A DNA stretch of 64,000 bases from Oscillospiraceae bacterium (GCA_004558145.1 SFDQ01000003.1:124001-188000); one strand, 5' to 3'. Shown: positions 28,155 to 36,601, numbered from the stretch's first letter. Numbers and translations: made by a program. Notes: generated from the letters alone by a model not told the origin.

Positions 28155-29150
28155 ATGGCAAAGCGAAAAACATCCCGCCGCCGCAGGCGGAAAATACAAC
28201 TCACGCCCTTTCAGACCGTCGTGTTCACGCTGGTGGGCCTCTGCCTTGCGCTGGGGCTGTATGTCAGTGTGGGCAGCGGGGTGGGCACCGCGCCCACATG
28301 GGACGAGATATACGCCGCAGTGGGCCTTGCCGAGCCGCTGCCCGCGGACGATCTGCCGGAAAGCACCGACGCCGTGCACTTCATCGACGTGGGTCAGGCG
28401 GACGCCACCCTGCTGCAGAGCGGGGGCGAGTACTGCCTTGTGGATGCGGGCGACACCGACAGCGAGCAGAAGCTGATGGAGTATCTGGAGGAGCGGGGCG
28501 TCACCCACCTCAAGCTGTTGGTGATGAGCCATCCTCACGCGGACCACATTGGCAGCATGGCCGCCGTGCTGGAAAAGATAGAGGTGGAGCAGGTGCTCCT
28601 GCCGGACTTTGACAAAGCGCCCTATCCCACCACCCGTCTGTTTGAAAAGGTGATGGATGCCATCGAGGCCAGCGGCGCGGTGGTGACCACCGCCGCACCG
28701 GGGCAGAGCTTTTCTGTGGGAAGCGGCAGCCTGCAGGTTCTGGCCGCGGGCGTGGAGACCGACAATTACAACGACCTTTCCCAGGTGCTTTTGTTTGAGA
28801 GCGGCGAGCTCTCGGTGCTGCTCAGTGGCGACGGCGAAAAGCCGGTGGAGCAGGCGGCGCTGGAGGCGGGGGTCGTACCGCAGGCGGACGTGTTCAAGGC
28901 GGCCCACCACGGGTCCGACACCTCCAACACGATGGAATTCCTGCAGGCCATCCGGCCCCGATATGTGGCCATCAGCTGCGGGCTGGGCAACAGCTACGGG
29001 CATCCTCACGCCGAGCCGCTGGAGCGGTTTGAACAGGTGGGCGCGCAGGTGCTGCGCACCGACCAGGACGGCAGCGTGGTCATTGCGGCGACCGAAAACG
29101 GCCTGCAAAGCTACACATCCAGCGCCGCCGGGGAAAAGGAGGCCGCCTGA
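28155..29150 (+). CDS. ComEC/Rec2-like MBL-fold hydrolase
   Basis: 331 residues with a basic start and one N-terminal membrane anchor (about 18-40). A metallo-beta-lactamase domain follows: FIDVGQADATLL, the metal-binding MSHPHADHIGSM, LLSGDGE and KAAHHGSDTS. This is the stand-alone version of the ComEC C-terminal domain, here outside the membrane, and may act as a nuclease or phosphodiesterase. No competence channel domain is present. Its stop codon overlaps the next start (TGATG). Confidence 0.88.
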   Translation: MAKRKTSRRRRRKIQLTPFQTVVFTLVGLCLALGLYVSVGSGVGTAPTWDEIYAAVGLAEPLPADDLPESTDAVHFIDVGQADATLLQSGGEYCLVDAGDTDSEQKLMEYLEERGVTHLKLLVMSHPHADHIGSMAAVLEKIEVEQVLLPDFDKAPYPTTRLFEKVMDAIEASGAVVTTAAPGQSFSVGSGSLQVLAAGVETDNYNDLSQVLLFESGELSVLLSGDGEKPVEQAALEAGVVPQADVFKAAHHGSDTSNTMEFLQAIRPRYVAISCGLGNSYGHPHAEPLERFEQVGAQVLRTDQDGSVVIAATENGLQSYTSSAAGEKEAA

Positions 29151-29371
29151 TGGAATACACTGTGGACCGCTTTGAAGGGGACACGGCGATGCTGGAACCG
29201 GCCCAGGGGCCGATCCGCAGCGAAAAAATCGACCGCGCCTTGCTCCCGCCCGAGACCCGGGAAGGGGACATCCTTCTCTGTGAGGACGGGCACTGGCGGG
29301 TGGACGCCGCCGCAACTGCCGCCCGCAGAGAGCGGCTGCGCCGGCGCTTTTCCGCCGGGCGGCCCGGCTGA
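29150..29371 (+). CDS. DUF3006 domain protein
   Basis: 73 residues; YTVDRFEGDTAMLE at the start and an Arg-rich tail are typical of DUF3006. It overlaps the MBL-fold gene by one base. DUF3006 proteins often sit beside ComEC-like MBL proteins, implying a joint but unknown function. Confidence 0.82.
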   Translation: MEYTVDRFEGDTAMLEPAQGPIRSEKIDRALLPPETREGDILLCEDGHWRVDAAATAARRERLRRRFSAGRPG

Positions 29372-29382
29372 CGAAAGGCGGA

Positions 29383-29661
29383 ATGGACTTGCTTCGGGAA
29401 TTTCTCCTCATTTATTTTGCGGCGGTCAACCTGCTGGCTTTCGCCGTTTGCGGGTGGGACAAATGGGCCGCGAAGCGCGGCGCGCGCCGTGTGCCGGAGC
29501 GCAGGCTTCTGCTTTTTTGCGCGCTGGGCGGCAGCCCGGCTTTTCTGCTGGGCATGGCCTTGTTCCATCACAAGACCCGCAAACCGAAATTTTATGTGGG
29601 CGTGCCCCTCATTCTGGCCGTGCAGCTGGCCCTGCTGGTGCTGGCCATTCGATTTCTGTAA
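29383..29661 (+). CDS. DUF1294 family membrane protein
   Basis: 92 residues: two or three membrane helices and the DUF1294 signature FAVCGWDKWAAKRGARRVPE followed by ALGGSPAFLLGM and HKTRKPKF. Function unknown. It is the last gene of the ftsK-ygiQ-MBL unit. Confidence 0.88.
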   Translation: MDLLREFLLIYFAAVNLLAFAVCGWDKWAAKRGARRVPERRLLLFCALGGSPAFLLGMALFHHKTRKPKFYVGVPLILAVQLALLVLAIRFL

Positions 29662-29702
29662 AAAAACTCCCGGCGCCTGTTTTGGCAGCCGGGAGTTTTT
29701 TG
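29662..29702. terminator. Bidirectional terminator
   Basis: AAAAAACTCCCGGC / GCCGGGAGTTTTTT with a short loop, between the convergent DUF1294 and DUF975 genes. Confidence 0.88.
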
Positions 29703-29721
29703 TCAGGTTTTGAAACGCGGT

Positions 29722-30474
29722 TCAGCGCCGGGGATACACGGTGAAGCCGGAAAGCTCCTCTTCGCCGGAGATCCCCATGGCAAAGGCCTTGGCGCGGGCG
29801 GCGGAGTAAAGCTCCGCCATGGTGGCCTGAACATAAGGGGTCAGGAAGTAAATGCCCAGGCTGCAGGTGAGATAGCCCAGCAGATACCATCCGATGAAGG
29901 AGAGGTCCAGCACGAAGATCTCCATCTTTTCGCCGTCGGTCAGAGCCTTGCTCAGTTCCTTGGCGCGTTTGTAACTCATGTAGGGGTTTTCGGCCAGCAG
30001 ATAGGGGACATACCGCAGCTGGTAGCCGCGCACGATGCCGGGAATGATGAACAGAAAAGAGAAGGCCATGATCTCCAGCGTGTAAAAGAACATTACTTTT
30101 ACCACGTTGAGATACTGCACCTTGTCACGGAACGGGGAGAGCACCGTGTCCAGCGGCGGATAGCCGGCCCGGTTCTCCATGGTGTACCGAATGCCGCCGA
30201 TGTTCACAGGCTGAGTGACCAGGGCGTTGAACACCAGAATGAACACCAGCATCAGGATATAGAGGATGATCACACCGGCGATGTAGGCTTCCGGTGAAGC
30301 GGCGGCCACAAAGGACAAAATGATGGTGGGCACAAAGACGATGATGTAGCTCAGAACGCTGGAAGCGGCGCCCACGCCCAGCGTGATCAGCAGCCACGCC
30401 AGAAACACCCGCCAGTAACTTTCTCTCAAAACCTGCTTCGCATTCTGCTTGAGCAAACCACGCGACCAATACAT
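29722..30474 (-). CDS. DUF975 family membrane protein
   Basis: 250 residues from ATG 30474 (AGGAGGG upstream). It has five or six membrane helices and the DUF975 pattern: an early LKQNAKQVLRESYW, IPGIVRGYQLRYVPYLLAENP and a late FIGWYLLGYLT. Function is unknown; family members occur widely in Firmicutes. The leader contains a hairpin next to the ribosome site. Confidence 0.85.
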   Translation of the reverse strand: MYWSRGLLKQNAKQVLRESYWRVFLAWLLITLGVGAASSVLSYIIVFVPTIILSFVAAASPEAYIAGVIILYILMLVFILVFNALVTQPVNIGGIRYTMENRAGYPPLDTVLSPFRDKVQYLNVVKVMFFYTLEIMAFSFLFIIPGIVRGYQLRYVPYLLAENPYMSYKRAKELSKALTDGEKMEIFVLDLSFIGWYLLGYLTCSLGIYFLTPYVQATMAELYSAARAKAFAMGISGEEELSGFTVYPRR

Positions 30475-30491
30475 AAAACTTTCCCTCCTGT

Positions 30492-30519
30492 GGGAACAGC
30501 ACGTTCGGCGTGCGTTCCC
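30492..30519 (-). other. Leader hairpin before the DUF975 gene
   Basis: On the minus strand GGGAAC-CACG / CGTG-GTTCCC forms a stem ending just before AGGAGGG, so it could influence ribosome access or mRNA stability. Confidence 0.4.
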
Positions 30520-30538
30520 TCGTGTGTTGATCAACTCC

Positions 30539-30568
30539 AGTATAGCATAGAACGGAATAGATTTACAA
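30539..30568 (-). promoter_or_regulatory. Promoter of the DUF975 gene
   Basis: On the minus strand TTGTAA (30563-30568), 18 nt, TATACT (30539-30544), about 65 nt upstream of the start codon. Confidence 0.55.
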
Positions 30569-30596
30569 AAAATTGCAAATTCTTTCGCTTTAGCGG

Positions 30597-30624
30597 TTGA
30601 CTTTTGTGAAAAAGGGCTTATCAT
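30597..30624 (+). promoter_or_regulatory. Promoter of the lysine riboswitch / nhaC transcript
   Basis: TTGACT (30597-30602), 16 nt, TATCAT (30619-30624), about 10 nt before the riboswitch begins. Confidence 0.7.
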
Positions 30625-30632
30625 TAAGACGT

Positions 30633-30860
30633 ACTTAGCATGATAGAGGTGCGAACGTCAAGAGTACGGCCCCCATTCAAACACAGGCACGCGGGGCGGG
30701 GAAGGGGCGTTTGCCGAGGTTCGGTCTGCCCCGCCTGAGGGGGCCGCCGCGCCGGGCCGTGGGAGAACATCCCCCGGACTGTCGCCCGTGCAGAGATGCC
30801 GGGCGGAGCGCTGTCGTGAGTTCGACCGCCGCACTGCGGGCACTATGGCACTTGTGCATC
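30633..30860 (+). ncRNA. Lysine riboswitch (L box) aptamer
   Basis: The conserved L-box core AGAGGTGCGAAC followed by TCAAGAGTA (about 30644-30666) is present almost exactly. GGGGAAGGGGCGTTTGCCGA and GGACTGTCGC further along match the family's internal signature elements. The overall length fits (about 180-220 nt), and a terminator with a gene follows. The limits are approximate. It should bind lysine and favour termination when lysine is abundant. Confidence 0.9.
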
Positions 30861-30863
30861 GGT

Positions 30864-30898
30864 ATGAAGTCATGACACTGTCATGGCTTCATTTTTTA
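30864..30898 (+). terminator. Riboswitch expression-platform terminator
   Basis: ATGAAGTCATGA (30864-30875) pairs with TCATGGCTTCAT (30881-30892), one G-T pair, followed by six T, 20 nt upstream of the transporter start. This gives lysine-dependent transcription attenuation. Confidence 0.85.
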
Positions 30899-30918
30899 TT
30901 TATGCAGGAGGAACTGAC

Positions 30919-32685
30919 ATGAGAAAGACGTTGACCCGCATCCTGCCGCTTATGGCAATGATGCTGGTGCTGCTGGTAATGCTCAGCGCCACAGCCTTTG
31001 CTGCCGGCGACCCTACCGAAGAACCCGGCACCAAGATGATCGAATGCCCTGACTGCGGCACCGTGGGTGCCTGTATGGAATGCTACGGGCTGGACCCCGC
31101 CTGTGAGGCGTGCGGCGGCACGAACGTTTGCGCCACCTGCGGCGGCACGGGGTATGTGACCTCGCCCAGCCGCTTCTTCAACACCGCGTGGTCTCTGCTG
31201 CCCCCGGTCATCGCCATCGCGCTGGCCCTCATCACCAAGGAAGTTTACAGCTCTCTGTTCATCGGCATCGTGGTGGGCGGCCTGCTCTACTCCAACTTCC
31301 AGTTCGAGACCACCGTGCGCCACGTGTTCGACGACGGTATCGTCGCTTCGGTGACCGACAGCTACAACATGGGCATCCTGGTCTTCCTCATCATCCTGGG
31401 CGCCATGGTCTGCCTGATGAACAAGGCGGGCGGCTCCGCCGCCTTCGGCCGCTGGGCCAAGGCCCACATCAAGTCCCGGGTGGGCGTGCAGCTGGTGTCC
31501 ATCCTGCTGGGCGTGCTCATCTTCATCGATGACTACTTCAACTGCCTGACGGTGGGCAGCGTGATGCGCCCCATCACCGACAAACAGAACATTTCCCGGG
31601 CAAAGCTGGCCTACATCATCGATGCCACCGCCGCGCCCGTGTGCATCATCGCGCCGGTGTCCTCCTGGGCGGCGGCGGTGTCCGCCTTCGCGGAGGACGG
31701 CCAGGGCTTCAGCCTGTTCCTGCGCGCCATTCCTTACAACTACTATGCTCTGCTCACGATCGTGATGATGGTGAGCATGGTGCTTCTGCGGGTGGACTAC
31801 GGCCCCATGGCCAAGTTCGAGAAAAACGCCATCGAAAAGGGCGACTTGTTCAGCGGTTCCAACCCCTATGCCGACGCTGACGACAGCGTGGACGACAGCA
31901 AGGGCTCTGTTTTGGACCTGGTGCTGCCGGTGCTGGTGCTGGTGGTGTTCTGCGTTATCGGCATGCTCTATTCCGGCGGCTTCTTCTCCGGCGTGGGCTT
32001 CGTGGAGGCTTTCTCCGCTTCCGACGCTTCGGTGGGCCTGATGCTCGGCTCTGCTTTTGCGCTGATCGTCGCGTTCATTTACTATCAGGTGCGCCGCGCC
32101 ATGTCCTTCAAGGAAATGATGAGCTGCGTGCCCGAAGGCTTCAAGGCCATGGTGCCCGCCATCATGATCCTCACCTTCGCCTGGAGCCTGAAGGCCATGA
32201 CCGATTCTCTGGGCGCCAAGTACTTTGTGCGTGACCTCGTGCAGCAGAGCGCTACCGGCATGCAGATGGTGCTGCCCGTGATCGTGTTCGTGGTGGGCTG
32301 CCTGCTGGCCTTCTCCACCGGCACCAGCTGGGGCACCTTCGGCATCCTCATCCCCATCGTGCAGGGCGTGTTCTCCATGGACGACCCCATGGCCATCATC
32401 TGCATCTCCGCCTGCATGGCCGGCGCTGTCTGCGGCGACCACTGCTCGCCCATTTCCGACACCACCATCATGGCCTCCGCGGGCGCTCAGTGCGACCATG
32501 TGAACCATGTGTCCACCCAGCTGCCCTATGCCATCACCTGCGCGGTGATCTCCGGCATCACCTACCTTGTGGCGGGCCTGCTGGTGCACTTCGGCGCGCC
32601 GGGCGTCCTGGCGCTGCCGGTCGGCATCGTGATGATGCTGGGCACGCTGCTGTTCATCAAGCGCCGCAACATGACCAAAGCCTGA
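30919..32685 (+). CDS. NhaC-family transporter with N-terminal Cys-rich domain (putative lysine transporter)
   Basis: 588 residues from ATG 30919 after AGGAGG. A signal-peptide-like segment (residues 7-29, ending TAFAA) precedes a domain with four CxxC pairs (Cys 43/46, 52/55, 62/65, 71/74), like a DnaJ-type zinc finger. About eleven membrane helices of the NhaC superfamily follow, with FIDDYFNCLTVGSVM and GDHCSPISDTT. Lysine-riboswitch-controlled NhaC proteins have been proposed as lysine transporters; the riboswitch here supports that over Na+/H+ exchange. The exported Cys-rich module is unusual. Confidence 0.85.
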   Translation: MRKTLTRILPLMAMMLVLLVMLSATAFAAGDPTEEPGTKMIECPDCGTVGACMECYGLDPACEACGGTNVCATCGGTGYVTSPSRFFNTAWSLLPPVIAIALALITKEVYSSLFIGIVVGGLLYSNFQFETTVRHVFDDGIVASVTDSYNMGILVFLIILGAMVCLMNKAGGSAAFGRWAKAHIKSRVGVQLVSILLGVLIFIDDYFNCLTVGSVMRPITDKQNISRAKLAYIIDATAAPVCIIAPVSSWAAAVSAFAEDGQGFSLFLRAIPYNYYALLTIVMMVSMVLLRVDYGPMAKFEKNAIEKGDLFSGSNPYADADDSVDDSKGSVLDLVLPVLVLVVFCVIGMLYSGGFFSGVGFVEAFSASDASVGLMLGSAFALIVAFIYYQVRRAMSFKEMMSCVPEGFKAMVPAIMILTFAWSLKAMTDSLGAKYFVRDLVQQSATGMQMVLPVIVFVVGCLLAFSTGTSWGTFGILIPIVQGVFSMDDPMAIICISACMAGAVCGDHCSPISDTTIMASAGAQCDHVNHVSTQLPYAITCAVISGITYLVAGLLVHFGAPGVLALPVGIVMMLGTLLFIKRRNMTKA

Positions 32686-32695
32686 CAATTGAAGA

Positions 32696-32734
32696 AAAGA
32701 GCGCGGAACGCACCTCGTTCCGCGCTCTTTTTTT
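32696..32734 (+). terminator. Terminator of the nhaC-family gene
   Basis: AGAGCGCGGAACG / CGTTCCGCGCTCT with a 5-nt loop, then TTTTTTT. Confidence 0.9.
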
Positions 32735-32758
32735 GTGCTGTACATCCTGCACAAAAGC

Positions 32759-32776
32759 GCGTTATTTTATTAACAA
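32759..32776. promoter_or_regulatory. Second, weaker Rex-like site upstream of adhE
   Basis: GCGTTATTTTATTAACAA: the right half TTAACAA is perfect and the left half matches 4 of 7 positions of the Rex consensus TTGTTAA-N4-TTAACAA. Confidence 0.45.
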
Positions 32777-32795
32777 TCTTTGGCCACACAGGACA

Positions 32796-32813
32796 TTGTT
32801 ACTTGATTAACGA
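32796..32813. promoter_or_regulatory. Probable Rex operator of adhE
   Basis: TTGTTACTTGATTAACGA matches 12 of 14 defined positions of the Rex operator consensus TTGTTAA-N4-TTAACAA. It covers the -35 box and much of the spacer of the adhE promoter. The rex gene is about 11 kb away in this window. Confidence 0.75.
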
Positions 32814-32824
32814 TGTGGTATCAT
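32796..32824 (+). promoter_or_regulatory. Promoter of adhE
   Basis: TTGTTA (32796-32801), 17 nt, TATCAT (32819-32824), about 80 nt upstream of the start codon and overlapped by the Rex-like operator. Confidence 0.6.
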
Positions 32825-32905
32825 AATGCCAAGGCAACAAGCTGCAGGCGAAGGCAGAGGGCTTTCGCACCATGCGCAACACGCCTGAAAGGACGGAAGA
32901 TCGCA

Positions 32906-35515
32906 ATGGCAGAAAAGAAACCTGTGGTTGAAACAGTGAAGACCGATGTGCAGACCATGATCGACGGGCTGGTGGAAAAGGCCCAGGTGGCGCTGAAAGA
33001 GTTCATGGCGCTGGATCAGGAAGCTGTGGACAACATCGTGCACGCGATGGCGCTGGCCGGCCTGGACAAACACCAGGAGCTGGCCCGCATGGCGGTGGAA
33101 GAGACCGGCCGCGGCGTGTATGAAGACAAGGTCATCAAGAACATGTTCGCCACCGAATATATCTGGCACGACATCAAAAAGGAGCGCACGGTGGGCGTTC
33201 TGGAAGAGAACGATATGGAGGGCTATGTGGAAGTGGCCGAGCCCGTGGGCGTGATCTGCGGCGTGACCCCCACCACCAACCCCACCTCCACCACGCTGTT
33301 CAAGTGCCTCATCGCGGTGAAGACCCGCAACCCCATCATCTTCGGCTTCCATCCCTCGGCCCAGAAGTGCAGCGCCGAGGCGGCCCGCATCGTCTATGAA
33401 GCCGCGGTGAAGGCAGGCGCGCCCAAGAACTGCATCCAGTGGATCGACAAGCCCAGCATCGAGGCCACCGGCGCTTTGATGAATCATCCCGGCGTTGCCA
33501 CCATCCTGGCCACCGGCGGCCCCGGCATGGTCAAGGCGGCTTACTCCTGCGGCAAGCCGGCCCTGGGCGTGGGCGCCGGCAACGTGCCCTGCTTCATCGA
33601 AAAGAGCGCCGACCTGCATCAGGCCTGCACCGACCTGATGATGTCCAAGACCTTCGACAACGGCATGATCTGCGCCTCCGAGCAGGCGGTCATCGTGGAA
33701 AAGCCCATCGCCAAGGACTTTGAGGCCTACATGAAGGCCAACAACTGCTACTTCCTCACCCCGGAGGAGACCGAGACCCTGACCAAGTATATGTTCCCGG
33801 ACCCCGCCAAGGGCGTGTTCGCCCCCGTGGTGGGCAAGAGCGCCAACTGGATCGCCGAGCAGGCGGGCATCAGCGTGCCGGAAAAGACCAAGATCCTCAT
33901 CGCACCGCTGCCTCATCCCGGTGAGGAGTACCCCCTGAGCAAGGAAAAGCTTAGCCCGGTGCTGGCCTACTTTGTCTGCAAGGACAAGGAGCAGGGCTTT
34001 GCCTACGCCAACAAGATGCTGGAGCTGGGCGGCCTTGGCCACTCCGCCGTCATCCACACCGGCGACAAGAAAATTGCCGATGAGTACGGCGTGGCCATGA
34101 AGGTGGGCCGCATCATCGTGAACAGCCCCTCTTCCCAGGGCGCCATCGGTGACATCTACAACACCAACACCCCGTCCCTGACCCTTGGCTGCGGCAGCTA
34201 CGGCAAGAACTCGGTGAGCCAGAACGTGACCACCGTCAACCTCATCAACAAAAAGCGCATCGCCAAACGGAGGGTGAACATGCAGTGGTTCAAGGTCCCG
34301 CCCAAGATCTACTTTGAGGAGGACTCCATCCAGTACCTGGAGAAGATGGAGGGCATCAGCCGCGCCTTCATCGTCACCGACCCGGTGATGGTGCAGCTGG
34401 GCAACGTGGACAAGGTGCTGTACTACCTGCGCAAACGGGAGCAGTACTGCCACAGCGAGATCTACTCCGATGTGGAGAGCGACCCCAGCGTGGAGTGCAT
34501 CATGCGCGGCGTGGAGGCCATGCGCGCCTTCCAGCCGGACGTGATCATCGCCATCGGCGGCGGCAGCGCCATCGACGCGGCCAAGGGCATGTGGCTGTTC
34601 TACGAGCATCCCGAGACCAGCTTTGACGGCCTGCGTCAGCGCTTCATGGACATCCGCAAGCGCGCCTTCAAGTTCCCGAAGCTTGGCACCAAGACCAAGC
34701 TGGTGGCCATCCCCACAACTTCCGGCACCGGCAGCGAGGTGACCAGCTTCTCGGTCATCACCGACAAATCCAACGGCAACATCAAGTACCCCCTGGCGGA
34801 TTACAGCCTGACCCCGGACGTGGCCATCATCGACCCCCAGTTCACCCGCACCATGCCCCGCAGCATCGTGGCCGACACCGGTCTGGACGTGCTGACCCAT
34901 GCCATTGAGGCCTACGTGTCTGTGATGGCCAGCGACTACACCGACGGTCTGGCCCTGCACGCCACCGAGATGGTGTTTACCTACCTGAAAGCCTCCTACA
35001 ACGGCGACCAGCTGGCCCGCGAGAAGATGCACAACGCCAGCTGCATCGCGGGCATGGCCTTCACCAACGCCTTCCTGGGGCTCAACCACTCCATGGCCCA
35101 CAAGCTGGGCGGCGAGTTCCACATCCCCCACGGCCGCGCCAACGCCATCCTGCTGCCTTACGTCATCGCCTACAACGCGAAGAAGCCCACCAAGTTTGCA
35201 GCCTTCCCCAAATACAAGGAGTATGTGGCCGACAAGCGCTATGCCAAGCTGGCCCAGCGCTGCGGGCTGTGCAACGTGGGCACCGACACCTACGAAGCGG
35301 TGGACTGCCTCATCGCGGCCATCCAGAAGCTGATGATGGATACCGAGCGCCCCCTGACCATCAAGGCCTGCGGTGTGAGCGAAGAAGAATTCCTGGCCAA
35401 GGTGGACGAACTGTCCTACAAGGCGTTCGAGGACCAGTGCACCACCGCCAACCCCGTGTATCCTCTGGTGAGCGAGATCAAGGAGATCTACCTCCAGGCT
35501 TACTACGGCAAATAA
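32906..35515 (+). CDS. adhE: Bifunctional acetaldehyde-CoA / alcohol dehydrogenase
   Basis: 869 residues from ATG 32906 (AAGGA and GGAAGA upstream); a frame extension upstream overlaps the promoter and is rejected. Residues 1-440 are the CoA-acylating aldehyde dehydrogenase with its Cys in MICASEQAV (about 253). Residues 458-869 are the iron-dependent alcohol dehydrogenase, with GGGSAIDAAKGM and the metal-binding His of LNHSMAHKLGGEFHIPHG. It reduces acetyl-CoA to ethanol, oxidising two NADH. The Rex-like operator predicts induction at high NADH. Confidence 0.96.
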   Translation: MAEKKPVVETVKTDVQTMIDGLVEKAQVALKEFMALDQEAVDNIVHAMALAGLDKHQELARMAVEETGRGVYEDKVIKNMFATEYIWHDIKKERTVGVLEENDMEGYVEVAEPVGVICGVTPTTNPTSTTLFKCLIAVKTRNPIIFGFHPSAQKCSAEAARIVYEAAVKAGAPKNCIQWIDKPSIEATGALMNHPGVATILATGGPGMVKAAYSCGKPALGVGAGNVPCFIEKSADLHQACTDLMMSKTFDNGMICASEQAVIVEKPIAKDFEAYMKANNCYFLTPEETETLTKYMFPDPAKGVFAPVVGKSANWIAEQAGISVPEKTKILIAPLPHPGEEYPLSKEKLSPVLAYFVCKDKEQGFAYANKMLELGGLGHSAVIHTGDKKIADEYGVAMKVGRIIVNSPSSQGAIGDIYNTNTPSLTLGCGSYGKNSVSQNVTTVNLINKKRIAKRRVNMQWFKVPPKIYFEEDSIQYLEKMEGISRAFIVTDPVMVQLGNVDKVLYYLRKREQYCHSEIYSDVESDPSVECIMRGVEAMRAFQPDVIIAIGGGSAIDAAKGMWLFYEHPETSFDGLRQRFMDIRKRAFKFPKLGTKTKLVAIPTTSGTGSEVTSFSVITDKSNGNIKYPLADYSLTPDVAIIDPQFTRTMPRSIVADTGLDVLTHAIEAYVSVMASDYTDGLALHATEMVFTYLKASYNGDQLAREKMHNASCIAGMAFTNAFLGLNHSMAHKLGGEFHIPHGRANAILLPYVIAYNAKKPTKFAAFPKYKEYVADKRYAKLAQRCGLCNVGTDTYEAVDCLIAAIQKLMMDTERPLTIKACGVSEEEFLAKVDELSYKAFEDQCTTANPVYPLVSEIKEIYLQAYYGK

Positions 35516-35538
35516 GCGATCCACTCCTTTCTGTTGAG

Positions 35539-35580
35539 GGCAGACGGCTGTCTCTTTTGAGGCGGCCGCCTGCCTTTTTT
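35539..35580 (+). terminator. Terminator of adhE
   Basis: GGCAGACGGC and GCCGCCTGCC pair at 9 of 10 positions around a 16-nt loop, then a T-run. Confidence 0.75.
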
Positions 35581-35619
35581 GCGCGCACAAAAAAATCCTC
35601 GGCAATGACGAAAAAAACC

Positions 35620-35648
35620 TTGACTTTTTGGCCGAAATGCTTTAAATT
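35620..35648 (+). promoter_or_regulatory. Promoter of tRNA-Ala(CGC)
   Basis: TTGACT (35620-35625), 17 nt, TAAATT (35643-35648), 20 nt upstream of the tRNA. Confidence 0.7.
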
Positions 35649-35667
35649 AGATAGAGCAGTCACACAT

Positions 35668-35743
35668 GGGCCTGTAGCTCAGTTGGGAGAGCGCTGCGTT
35701 CGCATCGCAGAGGTCAAGGGTTCGAATCCCTCCAGGTCCACCA
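35668..35743 (+). tRNA. tRNA-Ala (anticodon CGC)
   Basis: 76 nt with encoded CCA. The acceptor GGGCCTG pairs with CAGGTCC. The anticodon stem CTGCG/CGCAG carries loop TTCGCAT, anticodon CGC, reading GCG. The T arm is GGGTTCGAATCCC. Confidence 0.95.
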
Positions 35744-35749
35744 TCATCG

Positions 35750-35777
35750 CCGCAAGCAAAATGCTTGCGGCTTTTTT
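35750..35777 (+). terminator. Terminator of tRNA-Ala(CGC)
   Basis: CCGCAAGC / GCTTGCGG stem, then CTTTTTTG. Confidence 0.85.
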
Positions 35778-35872
35778 GTTGCCGTTCAGGAGGCGGCCAT
35801 GGCCCCAAACACGGTATTCCCGGTGGCGGCAAAGCGGCGGATGTGGTATGATAAGGCCGGGAGGCGAAGAAG

Positions 35873-36601
35873 ATGGACGAACAACTGCAGCAGCTTTCGC
35901 AGATGATCGGACGAGCCCGGCGCATGGCGTTCCTGGGAGGAGCGGGGCTTTCCACCGAAAGCGGCATTCCCGACTTCCGCAGCAGCAACGGCGTTTATGC
36001 GGCATTGAAGGCATATGGAAGGCCGCCGGAGGAACTGCTCAGCCGCGGCTTTTTTGTGCGTCACCCGGACGTGTTTTTCGATTACTACCGCAAATATCTC
36101 ATCCGCCCGGAGGCAAAGCCCAATCCGGCGCACTATGCGCTGGCGCGCCTGGAACAGCAGGGCAAGCTGACGGCGGTCATCACCCAGAACATTGATGAAC
36201 TCCATCAGCGGGCGGGCAGCCGCAACGTGCTGGAACTGCACGGCAGCGTGTACCGCAACCACTGCATGGAGTGCGGCAAAAGCTGGCCGGTGGAGGCGGT
36301 GCTGGAGGCGGACGGCGTGCCCCGCTGCACCTGCGGCGGCATCATCAAGCCGGATGTGGTCCTTTATGGCGAGGGCCTGGACCCTGCCACCCTCACGGCG
36401 GCGGTGGAGGCCATCGCCGGCGCGGATATGCTGCTCATCGGCGGCACCCAGCTTTCGGTCTATCCCGCGGCGGGGCTGGTGGATTATTTTCACGGCAAAG
36501 ACCTGGCAGTCATCAATCTCAGCGCCACCCCCCGCGACGCCCAGGCGGCACTGACCATCCGCCGCCCCATCGGGGAGGTGCTCGCTGAGGTGGTGCCCTG
36601 A
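35873..36601 (+). CDS. NAD-dependent protein deacylase, sirtuin family
   Basis: 242 residues with GAGLSTESGIPDFRS (NAD binding), TQNIDELHQRAG, the catalytic His of ELHGSV, zinc Cys pairs CMEC and CTC, and IKPDVVLYGE. It removes acetyl or other acyl groups from lysines using NAD+. GGGAGG precedes ATG 35873. The GTQLSVYPAAG loop has Gln where most members have Ser, a small variation. The next gene is 58 nt downstream. Confidence 0.95.
   Translation: MDEQLQQLSQMIGRARRMAFLGGAGLSTESGIPDFRSSNGVYAALKAYGRPPEELLSRGFFVRHPDVFFDYYRKYLIRPEAKPNPAHYALARLEQQGKLTAVITQNIDELHQRAGSRNVLELHGSVYRNHCMECGKSWPVEAVLEADGVPRCTCGGIIKPDVVLYGEGLDPATLTAAVEAIAGADMLLIGGTQLSVYPAAGLVDYFHGKDLAVINLSATPRDAQAALTIRRPIGEVLAEVVP

Noticed and set aside
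23580..29411. A 1943-codon open frame on the minus strand opposite ftsK, ygiQ and the MBL gene
   Set aside because: It runs antisense to clearly conserved genes, has low-complexity His/Gly/Ala/Arg/Val-rich composition and no ribosome site; it is a by-product of GC-rich codon use.
30588..30593. A CTTTAG hexamer near the lysine riboswitch promoter as a fifth member of the box regulon
   Set aside because: It is a single copy with no second box 5 nt away and no -10 at the right distance.
32813..32905. N-terminal extension of AdhE
   Set aside because: It would begin inside the promoter and Rex-like operator and has no homology-like sequence; ATG 32906 has a ribosome site.
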